Shown one piece after another: positions 1 through 6,567 of a stretch of DNA of 10,802 nucleotides. Source of the DNA: Deltaproteobacteria bacterium (GTDB lineage: Bacteria; Desulfobacterota; Desulfuromonadia; Geobacterales; DSM-12255); the NCBI GenBank assembly GCA_017861215.1, contig JAGFXN010000073.1:1-10802 (forward strand), given 5' to 3'. Both the position numbers and the translations under genes were made by a program. Under the pieces are notes generated by a model. It had not been told where the DNA came from. It did not search any database and was given only the letters and a program-made list of their open reading frames with translations. The first letter of the stretch is position 1; every line of letters begins with the position of its first letter.

Positions 1-363
1 ATGGATGCCAGAGAAATAAACAATGCGATAGCCGCTCACGGGGTATGGAAAGTGCGTCTGCACGAGGCGATATCAACCGGCAAAAGTGATTACCAGCCGG
101 GCATAGTTGCCCTCGACACTGCCTGTGAGTTCGGGAAATGGTTCTATGCCATACCTGCTGCGGACCGACCGGCAGAGTTCTGGCCAAAGATTCAGCAGCT
201 CCATGCCAGGTTTCATGAGGAGGCGGGCAGCATACTGAAACTAGCCTTGAACGGGAAAGCTGCTGAAGCACTCTCCCTGATGACCGATTTAAAGGGCGTC
301 TTCGTCTCAACCTCTACCGCATTGACCACGACACTGTACGAATGGAAACAGGTCTCCTCATAA
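1..363 (+). CDS. Free-standing CZB (chemoreceptor zinc-binding) domain protein
   Basis: This 120-residue protein is essentially one CZB domain. All zinc-ligand positions of the family pattern are visible: H13 with W16 (HxxW), then C42 in a CxFGxW block (42-47), then H68 and H72 (HxxxH). The gaps of 25 and 20 residues fit the usual spacing. In the family, a His3Cys site binds zinc, and CZB domains at the ends of chemoreceptors or diguanylate cyclases sense zinc or oxidants through the cysteine. No signal peptide or membrane helix is seen, so it is probably cytoplasmic. An ATG is the first codon of the window, so the upstream region is unseen. The protein reads like known stand-alone CZB proteins, but it could be the tail of a larger sensor. 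It converges on metG and shares a terminator region with it. The partner protein is unknown. Confidence 0.85.
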   Translation: MDAREINNAIAAHGVWKVRLHEAISTGKSDYQPGIVALDTACEFGKWFYAIPAADRPAEFWPKIQQLHARFHEEAGSILKLALNGKAAEALSLMTDLKGVFVSTSTALTTTLYEWKQVSS

Positions 364-436
364 CAGCTCCTTGCCTCCGGCGTGCAGCAGCACTGTCAGT
401 ACGGTAGTGAATTCACAATGAGCATTCGTTATTGAC

Positions 437-461
437 AAAGGCGGCCGCTGGGCCGCCTTTT
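437..461 (+). terminator. Intrinsic terminator between convergent genes, possibly bidirectional
   Basis: A perfect 10-bp inverted repeat (437-446 and 451-460) with a GCTG loop is followed by a T-rich tract (TTTTCCTGTTTT, starting inside the stem at 458). It lies 74 bp after the CZB gene. On the minus strand the same stem is followed by TTTGTC about 50 bp beyond the metG stop, so it could also end the metG operon, though with a poorer T tract. Confidence 0.88.
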
Positions 462-510
462 CCTGTTTTCTGCCGTAAAAACATGATGGTATCTTTTCAG
501 CTGTGGCGTG

Positions 511-2040
511 CTACTCCCCCCGCTCCTCAATCCGCGGGAAAAGCGCTTCGGCCTTGGTAATCGAGGTGCCGGCGGCGAGCCTGCCCCACTGCAGGGAATC
601 TGCCTCCGGCGGGAACGCAGCGCCGAGATAGCCGAGACCTTTTTCCGCCGTGGACGGCATGAACGCTGCCAGCAGGCAGTAGACCAGCCGCTGCGATTCG
701 GCGAGGCAGTACATGACCGTGCCGAGCCGCTCTTTTTGTGCCGGGTCTTTGGCCAGCGTCCAGGGGGCGGTTTCGTCGATATACTTGTTGCCGGCGGAAA
801 TTACCTCCCAGATGCTCTGCAAAGCCTTGCTGAAGGCCAGTTCGCCCATCTGGGCAGCCACTGACCCGACCATGGCGGTGCTCTTCTCCAGATAGGCCGT
901 GTCCAGCGGTGTCAGCGGTCCGCACGCCGGCAGCTGCCCGCCGAAATATTTGTCGATCATGGCGGTGGAGCGGTTGAGCAGGTTGCCGAGGTCGTTTGCC
1001 AGGTCGGAGTTGATCCTGTTGATCATGGCCGCTTGGGAGAAGTCGCCGTCAAGGCCGAAGGGAACCTCGCGCAGCAGGAAGTACCGGACAGCGTCGACGC
1101 CGTACCTGTCGATGAGCATGTTCGGCTCGACTACGTTCTGCAGGCTCTTGCTCATCTTCTGTCCTTCGACGGTCCACCAGCCGTGGGCAAAGACCTTTTT
1201 GGGGAGCGGCAGGCCGGCAGCCATGAGGAAGGTAGGCCAGTAGACGGCGTGGAAGCGGAGAATATCCTTGCCGATGAGATGCACGTCAACCGGCCAGAAC
1301 GTACCGAAGTTACCGCTTCTGTCCGGGTAGCCGAGGGCGGTGATGTAGTTGGAGAGGGCATCAAACCAGACGTAGATGATATGTTTTTCATTGCCCGGCA
1401 CCGGAATCCCCCAGTTGAAGGTGGTGCGGGAGACGGAGAGGTCGCGCAGCCCCTCTTTGACAAAGGCGACGATTTCGTTGCGCTTGCTCTTCGGCTGGAT
1501 GAAGTCGGGGTTGGCGTCGATGTGCGCCAGCAGACGCTCCTGGAAGGCGCTCATCCGGAAGAAGTAGGACTCCTCCTTCAGCTTGTCCACCAGGCGGTTG
1601 CAGTCGGGGCAGTTGCCGTCGATCAGCTGGGTCTCGGTCCAGAAGGTTTCGCACGGGGTACAGTACCAGTCCTCGTACTCGCCGAGGTAGATGTCACCCT
1701 GCGCCATCAGCTGGCTGAAGATGTCCGCCACGCCGCGTTTGTGCCGCTCCTGGGTGGTGCGGATGAAGTCGCTGTAATTGATACCCAGTTTTTCCCAGAG
1801 AGCCTGAAAGCGCTTCATCACCCGGTCAGCCAGTTCCAGCGGCGTCTCGCCGGCGGCGTAGGCCGCCTTTTCCACTTTCTGGCCGTGCTCATCGGTGCCG
1901 GTAAGAAAGAACACCTCATCGCCCATGATCCTCCGGTACCGTGCCAGGACATCCGCGGCCAGAGTGGTATAGGCATGGCCGATATGGGGGACGTCGTTGA
2001 CATAATAGATCGGGGTGGTGATATAGAAGCTGCGGCTCAT
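511..2040 (-). CDS. metG: Methionine--tRNA ligase (class I, zinc-binding, short form)
   Basis: MetRS charges tRNA-Met with methionine in the cytoplasm, for both initiation and elongation. The 509 residues show the class I signatures: HIGH at 19-22 and KMSKS at 295-299. A four-cysteine zinc knuckle in the connective region (C127/C130 and C144/C147) is followed by an alpha-helical anticodon-binding domain ending in FPRIEERGE. The protein stops where the core enzyme ends, so it lacks the EMAPII/Trbp111-like C-terminal tRNA-binding domain found in longer MetRS such as the E. coli form. The ATG start overlaps the ricT stop by 4 bp (ATGA) and has AGGAGA at 2045-2050 on the minus strand. It is the last gene of the tmk-holB-ricT-metG operon. 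Family assignment is near certain. Confidence 0.97.
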   Translation of the reverse strand: MSRSFYITTPIYYVNDVPHIGHAYTTLAADVLARYRRIMGDEVFFLTGTDEHGQKVEKAAYAAGETPLELADRVMKRFQALWEKLGINYSDFIRTTQERHKRGVADIFSQLMAQGDIYLGEYEDWYCTPCETFWTETQLIDGNCPDCNRLVDKLKEESYFFRMSAFQERLLAHIDANPDFIQPKSKRNEIVAFVKEGLRDLSVSRTTFNWGIPVPGNEKHIIYVWFDALSNYITALGYPDRSGNFGTFWPVDVHLIGKDILRFHAVYWPTFLMAAGLPLPKKVFAHGWWTVEGQKMSKSLQNVVEPNMLIDRYGVDAVRYFLLREVPFGLDGDFSQAAMINRINSDLANDLGNLLNRSTAMIDKYFGGQLPACGPLTPLDTAYLEKSTAMVGSVAAQMGELAFSKALQSIWEVISAGNKYIDETAPWTLAKDPAQKERLGTVMYCLAESQRLVYCLLAAFMPSTAEKGLGYLGAAFPPEADSLQWGRLAAGTSITKAEALFPRIEERGE

Positions 2041-3044
2041 GGCGTCTCCTTTGGTGAGTCCGGTTTTTTCTTCCCATGGCTCCGATGGCGGTTGCGGTTG
2101 CGGCGGCGGCCGGTCGTACCGCTTTTATCAGTTTTGTCGGCTTCGCTGCTGCGCGGCTTTGTCTCCGCCGGCTTTTCTGCTGGCGCCGCTTTTTCAGGCG
2201 CTGGCGGCGGTGCTGTCTCTTTCGGCGGGGTTGCCTGACCGGCGGCGCCGTCATCGAGCAGATCCTCGGCAGTGAGCTGCAGCATTCTTGAATCGACGGT
2301 GCGCAGGGTAAAGCTTCTGGCAAGGGTGTTGACCTTGACGACCTCTCCTTCGCCGGCGCCGCACTTCAGATGCTTGCCGCATTTTGGCAGCCCCTTGCGC
2401 AGTTCACAGTAGGTATCGAATTCATAGCCGAGGCAGCAGAGCAGCCGGCCGCACTGTCCGGAAATCTTGATCGGGTTGAGCGCCAGGTTCTGCTCTTTCG
2501 CCATCTTGACGGAGACCGGTGCGAAGTCGCGCAGGAACGACGAGCAGCAGAGTTCACGGCCGCAGATGCCGAGTCCGCCGACGATTTTTGCTTCATCACG
2601 CACGCCGATCTGCTTCATTTCGATGCGGGTGTGGAACTGCTGGGCCAGATCCTTGACCAGGTCGCGGAAGTCGATTCTGCCGTCGGCGGTAAAGTAGAAG
2701 ATTGCCTTGCTGCCGTCAAAGACGTATTCGACCTTGACCAGCTTCATGTCGAGATTGCGCTCGGCGATTTTGGCCTGACAGAAAACGTGGGTCTCCTTTT
2801 CCCGGCCCCTGTTCCGTTCTGCAGCTTCAAGGTCGGCTGGTGTCGCCTTGCGCAGGATGGTTTTCATCGAATCGGCAACAAGTTCATCCGGAACCTGCGT
2901 CGGCGGGGTTGCCACAATGGCCATGCTCCTGCCGCGGTCAGTTTCGACTATGACCCGGTCGCCCGGCTTTAGTTCAAACCCGGCGGCGTTGAAGTCATAT
3001 AGCTTTTCGGCAGTGTGGAACTGCACTTTTACGATGTTGGCCAA
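2037..3044 (-). CDS. ricT: RicT/YaaT-like PSP1-domain protein with cysteine cluster and basic tail
   Basis: The protein has 335 residues. The PSP1 domain spans roughly residues 1-255. A dense cysteine set (C161, C166, C167, C198, C203, C204, C213, C222, C228) includes the CGRELCC and CGRLLCC motifs. In Bacillus subtilis, RicT (YaaT) works with RicA and RicF in an Fe-S complex that assists RNase Y in mRNA maturation, and cysteines of this region ligate the clusters. A similar Fe-S role here is inference. Residues about 265-335 form a disordered Pro/Ala/Glu/Lys tail ending in an Arg/Lys/His-rich stretch (GRRRNRNRHRSHGKKK, 312-327). The start is TTG at 3044-3042, chosen because GGAGG (3049-3053) sits 4 nt upstream and the conserved N-terminus begins there. 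It follows holB after 16 bp and overlaps metG by 4 bp. The holB-yaaT neighbourhood is also known in Firmicutes. Confidence 0.92.
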   Translation of the reverse strand: MANIVKVQFHTAEKLYDFNAAGFELKPGDRVIVETDRGRSMAIVATPPTQVPDELVADSMKTILRKATPADLEAAERNRGREKETHVFCQAKIAERNLDMKLVKVEYVFDGSKAIFYFTADGRIDFRDLVKDLAQQFHTRIEMKQIGVRDEAKIVGGLGICGRELCCSSFLRDFAPVSVKMAKEQNLALNPIKISGQCGRLLCCLGYEFDTYCELRKGLPKCGKHLKCGAGEGEVVKVNTLARSFTLRTVDSRMLQLTAEDLLDDGAAGQATPPKETAPPPAPEKAAPAEKPAETKPRSSEADKTDKSGTTGRRRNRNRHRSHGKKKPDSPKETP

Positions 3045-3060
3045 TTTTCCTCCAATATTG

Positions 3061-4020
3061 TCAGACTGCGAGCTTCATGCCGAGAACATCCATTGCCAGG
3101 CGGACGTTGGCGTTGCGCTGGATGGCCTGTCTGGTTTTCAGCAGGTTCTCGATGCCTTCCATGATCGCTGCGCTGCTCCGTCGCGCCGCTTCTCCGGCAA
3201 GAAGATCAGGCACGTCACGGTTGACTGCTGCTTCTGCACCGCTGTGAAAATGAAGCATATCTCTCCAGAAACCGAGGAGCAGTTCCAGTGTTTGCAGCGC
3301 CTTTTCCCGCTCCTTGTCAAACAGTTCGCCGAAAGCAAAGATGGATGACATGTCCTGCCGGGATATCCGGCAGGCCCGCTCGATCATCTCCCGGCGGTCA
3401 GTGCCGCTACTGTCACTGCAGAAATCGATTGCCCTGGCAACACTGCCGTCGGCAAGGGCGGCAGCAACCCGCGCGTTATCGGCATCCACCCCTCTGGCGA
3501 GCAGCAGGGCTTCGATGTCGTCAGCAGGGACGCCGGCAAAGGCGAGCTGTTGACAGCGGGAGCGGATGGTCGGCAGCACGTTTTCCACCGCCGCGGTCAG
3601 CAGAATCATGATGGCATTGCCGGGCGGTTCTTCAAGAGTTTTCAGCAAAGCATTGCCTGACGACTGGTTCAGCCGTTCCGCCCCGTCAATGATGCAGGCT
3701 TTGCGGACAGCTTCGTAGGGGCGGTAGCTCAGCTCTTTCTGCAGCGCCCGTACCTGGTCAATCTTGATGAACTGTCCGTCAGGGAGAACGGTATGGATGT
3801 CGGGGTGGTTCCCGGAAGCGATCTTTCTGCAGGAGGAGCAGCTGCCGCAGCCCCTGCCTTCGGCACAGAAGAGGTGCTGGATGAAAGCAAGGGCTGTTTT
3901 CTGCTTGCCGACCCCCTCCGGACCGGAAAAGAGATAGGCGTGCGCAACCCTGGCGGAGCCGAGAATCCGTTCGATGACCGCTATGTTTTTTTTATGGCCG
4001 GCAATTTCTGCAAATGACAT
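3061..4020 (-). CDS. holB: DNA polymerase III subunit delta prime
   Basis: Delta prime is the rigid stator of the clamp loader that places the beta clamp on DNA. With the start at 4020 the protein has 319 residues. An AAA+ module opens with a P-loop-like GPEGVGKQ (33-40). A zinc module follows, with C52, C58, C61 and C64. The SRC arginine-finger motif is at 154-156, and a helical C-terminal collar domain completes the protein. The P-loop ends in Q instead of S/T, which fits the poor ATP use of this subunit in the family. ATG 4020 overlaps the tmk stop as TGATG. A GTG at 4026 would add two residues, but the AGGA at 4035-4038 sits 14 nt from the ATG and is close to both starts, so the choice is not firm. 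HolB of this type resembles the N-terminal part of DnaX, but the length and the lack of an extended C-terminus favour HolB. Confidence 0.93.
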   Translation of the reverse strand: MSFAEIAGHKKNIAVIERILGSARVAHAYLFSGPEGVGKQKTALAFIQHLFCAEGRGCGSCSSCRKIASGNHPDIHTVLPDGQFIKIDQVRALQKELSYRPYEAVRKACIIDGAERLNQSSGNALLKTLEEPPGNAIMILLTAAVENVLPTIRSRCQQLAFAGVPADDIEALLLARGVDADNARVAAALADGSVARAIDFCSDSSGTDRREMIERACRISRQDMSSIFAFGELFDKEREKALQTLELLLGFWRDMLHFHSGAEAAVNRDVPDLLAGEAARRSSAAIMEGIENLLKTRQAIQRNANVRLAMDVLGMKLAV

Positions 4021-4673
4021 CAGCACGCGATCCTGTCGGCAACGGCACGGTAAATCGACTCTGCCGTATGGTTGATGCCGCTGCTGCCGTCAATGAGGAC
4101 AAATCTGCCCGGCTCTGCTGCTGCCAGGGAGAGATAGCCGGCACGGACCCGGTCATGAAAATCACGGGACTCCCTTTCAAAACGCTCCTCAAGCGGCTTG
4201 CCGCTGCCGGAGGCGCAGGTCGCCTCGATTCTGGCAATGGCCCTGCCAAGACCGGTTTCCACCGGACAGTCGAGCAGTAAGGTGATGTCCGGACGGCAGC
4301 TGCCGGCAGCCAGCAAGTTCAGCTGGTTAATGACGGAAAGGTCGAGGTTTCTGCCGAACCCCTGATAGGCAACGGTCGCATCGGTAAAACGGTCGCAGAG
4401 GACAATGCTGCCCCGTGCCAGCGCCGGCACGATCACTTCGCTGATGTGCTGGGCGCGGGCCGCCGCATAGAGGAGGAGTTCGGCCAGCGGCGTCATGCTG
4501 CTGTTTCCGGCGTCAAGAAGGATGGCGCGGATTTTGTCGGCTATCGGGCAGCCGCCCGGTTCACGGGTAAGCGTCACCTGTCTGCCGGCACGCTGGAGAG
4601 TCTCTGCCAGCAGGCGGATCTGCGTCGTCTTGCCGCACCCTTCGATGCCTTCAAATGTTATGAAACAGCCCAT
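4020..4673 (-). CDS. tmk: Thymidylate (dTMP) kinase
   Basis: Tmk phosphorylates dTMP to dTDP with ATP, the committed step to dTTP shared by the de novo and salvage routes. The 217-residue protein has the P-loop GIEGCGKTT (9-17), the REPGG segment (38-42), the DRF motif (94-96), and a LID region around 144-165 containing SGSGKPLEERFE. The length is normal for the family. The start is ATG 4673-4671, because GGAGG (4682-4686) lies 8 nt upstream. A TTG at 4691 would begin at or before the predicted transcript start and adds residues not typical of the family. It is the first gene of the operon leading to holB, ricT and metG, and its stop overlaps the holB start. The predicted promoter lies directly upstream, at 4701-4729. 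Confidence 0.95.
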   Translation of the reverse strand: MGCFITFEGIEGCGKTTQIRLLAETLQRAGRQVTLTREPGGCPIADKIRAILLDAGNSSMTPLAELLLYAAARAQHISEVIVPALARGSIVLCDRFTDATVAYQGFGRNLDLSVINQLNLLAAGSCRPDITLLLDCPVETGLGRAIARIEATCASGSGKPLEERFERESRDFHDRVRAGYLSLAAAEPGRFVLIDGSSGINHTAESIYRAVADRIAC

Positions 4674-4700
4674 TGCCCTGTCCTCCACCAAATCTGCGAA

Positions 4701-4729
4701 AGTATATGAGAGGGGGAGGAATTAATCAA
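4701..4729 (-). promoter_or_regulatory. Predicted sigma-70 promoter of tmk-holB-ricT-metG
   Basis: Read on the minus strand, TTGATT (4729-4724) and TATACT (4706-4701) are spaced by exactly 17 bp. They match the consensus at 4/6 and 5/6 positions. The predicted start of transcription is near 4694, giving a leader of about 20 nt that contains the tmk Shine-Dalgarno sequence. This is sequence-based only. Confidence 0.65.
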
Positions 4730-4748
4730 GCAAAATGCCTGAAATAAC

Positions 4749-4773
4749 GCCATTGCTATTGATAATGGCAATG
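4749..4773. promoter_or_regulatory. Nested inverted repeat, candidate operator in the divergent promoter region
   Basis: Two overlapping dyads are visible: GCCATT (4749-4754) with AATGGC (4764-4769), and CATTGC (4751-4756) with GCAATG (4768-4773). The element covers the -35 box of the rnc promoter (4759-4764) and sits about 55-80 bp upstream of the predicted tmk transcript start. It is AT-rich in its centre and only loosely resembles a Fur box (about 12 of 19 positions by eye). The binding protein is unknown. Confidence 0.35.
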
Positions 4774-4787
4774 CTGTCCGGTATAGT
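4759..4787 (+). promoter_or_regulatory. Predicted sigma-70 promoter of the rnc operon
   Basis: TTGATA (4759-4764) and TATAGT (4782-4787) are spaced by exactly 17 bp and each matches the consensus at 5/6. Transcription would be expected to begin near 4793-4796, while the rnc ATG is at 4796. The message would therefore have almost no leader, and no Shine-Dalgarno sequence precedes that ATG. Confidence 0.7.
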
Positions 4788-4795
4788 AACAAGTC

Positions 4796-5497
4796 ATGCT
4801 AAAAGACCATGAAAACAGATATGCCCCCCTGGAGAAGGCCGTCGGTTACCGTTTCCGTAATCAGGCTCTGCTGCAGGAGGCGCTGACGCATCCATCCCGC
4901 GCCAATGAGGCCCCCGAAAGGCTTGCCGACAACCAGAGGCTGGAATTCTTCGGTGATGCAATCCTCGATTTTCTGGTCAGTCACCTCCTGTATCTCCGTT
5001 TTCCCGGCGCCAGAGAGGGTGAGCTTACCCGGATGCGTGCCGCTCTGGTTGATGAAGCAAACCTGGCGAGGGTTGCTGCGGCGCTGGAGCTTGGCGCCTG
5101 GCTTTCCCTGGGGAGAGGCGAAGAAAAGAGCGGCGGCCGGGAAAAGCGGTCGATACTGGCCGACGCCTGCGAGGCGCTGCTTGCGGCGGTCTATCTTGAT
5201 GGCGGTATCGCGGCGGCCCGGAAGGTAGTGATGAGACTTTTTGCGGATTCCGCCGCTGCTGCTCTGGCGGGCAGTGTTGCCAGGGATTACAAGACGGAGT
5301 TGCAGGAGCTTGCCCAGGCGAGTTATGCGACTGCTCCCGCATATGAGCTGATTGCTACTGACGGGCCCGCCCATGACAGGAGTTACTGTGTCAGGGTGCT
5401 GCTGAACGGTGCTCCCGCCGGTGAAGGGAGCGGCAGCAGCAAGAAAGAGGCGCAGCAGGCAGCAGCCAGGCAGGCGCTTGCCATGCTGGGGCGATGA
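4796..5497 (+). CDS. rnc: Ribonuclease III
   Basis: RNase III cuts double-stranded RNA with a two-base 3' overhang and processes the rRNA precursor and many mRNAs. The 233-residue protein has an N-terminal RNase III domain with the signature NQRLEFFGDAILDF (46-59). The metal-binding acidic residues E50, D54, D123 and E126 correspond to E. coli E41, D45, D114 and E117. The position equal to E. coli E38 is Q47, a substitution I believe is common in other RNase IIIs. The C-terminal double-stranded RNA-binding domain covers about 164-231, with the KKEAQQAAA helix (216-224). ATG 4796 is the only reasonable start before the conserved LEKAVGYRF segment. It lacks a Shine-Dalgarno sequence and lies at the predicted transcript start. 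It is the first gene of the operon and its stop overlaps the next start by 4 bp. Confidence 0.96.
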   Translation: MLKDHENRYAPLEKAVGYRFRNQALLQEALTHPSRANEAPERLADNQRLEFFGDAILDFLVSHLLYLRFPGAREGELTRMRAALVDEANLARVAAALELGAWLSLGRGEEKSGGREKRSILADACEALLAAVYLDGGIAAARKVVMRLFADSAAAALAGSVARDYKTELQELAQASYATAPAYELIATDGPAHDRSYCVRVLLNGAPAGEGSGSSKKEAQQAAARQALAMLGR

Positions 5498-6558
5498 AAC
5501 GGGTTATCGTCCCGTTTTTCATTGCGCACCAGGGGTGTCCGCACCAGTGCGTTTTCTGCGATCAGCGGGCCATCACCGGCAGAGACGGGGAGCTGCCGCA
5601 ACCGGCTGAACTGCTCCGGACGATCGAGGCTTGGCGCAGTTCTTCCGGCGGCGGAGCGGTAGAAGTCGCTTTCTACGGTGGCACTTTCACCGCTCTTTCC
5701 CGCAGGCAGCAGGAGACCCTGCTGCAGCCGCTGCAGCCGCTGCTTGCCTCCGGCAGAGTCTCCGCGGTCCGGCTTTCTACCAGGCCTGATGCTGTTGACG
5801 CGGCAAACGCCGATTTTTTGCGTGCTGCCGGCGTTTCGCTGGTGGAACTCGGTGTGCAGTCGATGGATGATGCTGTCCTGGCCGCTGCCGGCCGCGGGCA
5901 TACTGCTGCCGCCACTATTGCGGCATTTGCCACCCTCCGCGCGGCAGGGCTGCAGGTCGGCGCGCAGCTGATGCCCGGACTTCCCGGCGAGAGCATTGCT
6001 GGCGCAATAGGCTCTTTCCGCAGGGTGGTGGCGCTCAAGCCGAATCTGCTGAGGATTTATCCGGCAGTGGTGCTCAAGGGGACAGCGCTGGCAACGCTGT
6101 ATCAGCAGGGGAGTTACCAGCCGCTGTCACTTGACACTGCTGTCAATCTTTGCAAGATCATGCTGCATGACGCCGCCCGCGCAGCGGTTCCGGTCATCCG
6201 GGCCGGCCTGCAGCCCACCGAAGATCTTGCCGCGGGTAGTGCGGTTCTTGCCGGGCCTTGCCACCCGGCGTTCCGGCAGCTGGCCGAGGGAGAGCGTTGG
6301 TACGATCTGCTGCAGATTCTGGCCGTCCGCTTCGACAGCGGCGCCCGGCTGGTGCTGCAGGTGCCGCCGGCAAGGATTGCCGATGTTGTCGGCCAGAAGC
6401 GGCGCAACATCATCCGGCTGGATACATTTTCAGGAAGAACGGTTGCCGTCGTGACTGCCGACCATTCCCTGCCAGCCGGTGCAATCCGCATCAGCGACAG
6501 CAGCCGCAGCATTTCCGGGGATATCCTCCGGGATTTAACCTACAGAGAGGATTTTTAA
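5494..6558 (+). CDS. Elp3-like radical SAM protein without acetyltransferase domain
   Basis: The 354-residue protein has the radical SAM cluster motif CPHQCVFC (C15, C19, C22), which holds a [4Fe-4S] cluster that cleaves S-adenosylmethionine. Further family features are YGGTF (61-65), STRPD (95-99) and ELGVQSMDD (118-126). It resembles the Elp3/COG1243-type radical SAM core and has a C-terminal region (about 270-354) in place of the GNAT acetyltransferase domain of true Elp3. Members of this type sit next to rnc in clostridia as well, which suggests an RNA-linked role, perhaps tRNA modification. That is inference and the substrate is not known to me. The ATG overlaps the rnc stop (ATGA) with only a weak GGGG upstream, so translation is probably coupled. 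The CPHQC motif argues against a coproporphyrinogen oxidase (HemN) annotation. Confidence 0.88.
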   Translation: MKRVIVPFFIAHQGCPHQCVFCDQRAITGRDGELPQPAELLRTIEAWRSSSGGGAVEVAFYGGTFTALSRRQQETLLQPLQPLLASGRVSAVRLSTRPDAVDAANADFLRAAGVSLVELGVQSMDDAVLAAAGRGHTAAATIAAFATLRAAGLQVGAQLMPGLPGESIAGAIGSFRRVVALKPNLLRIYPAVVLKGTALATLYQQGSYQPLSLDTAVNLCKIMLHDAARAAVPVIRAGLQPTEDLAAGSAVLAGPCHPAFRQLAEGERWYDLLQILAVRFDSGARLVLQVPPARIADVVGQKRRNIIRLDTFSGRTVAVVTADHSLPAGAIRISDSSRSISGDILRDLTYREDF

Positions 6559-6567
6559 GGTGACCTT

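Noticed and set aside
1033..2238. A 401-codon open frame on the plus strand opposite metG and ricT
   Set aside because: It lies wholly antisense to two well-supported genes, has no recognisable domain or ribosome site, and is the kind of shadow expected in GC-rich DNA.
5720..5745. Tandem CTGCAGCCG repeats in the radical SAM gene
   Set aside because: Only two short in-frame units (Leu-Gln-Pro) are present, and they look like normal coding sequence.
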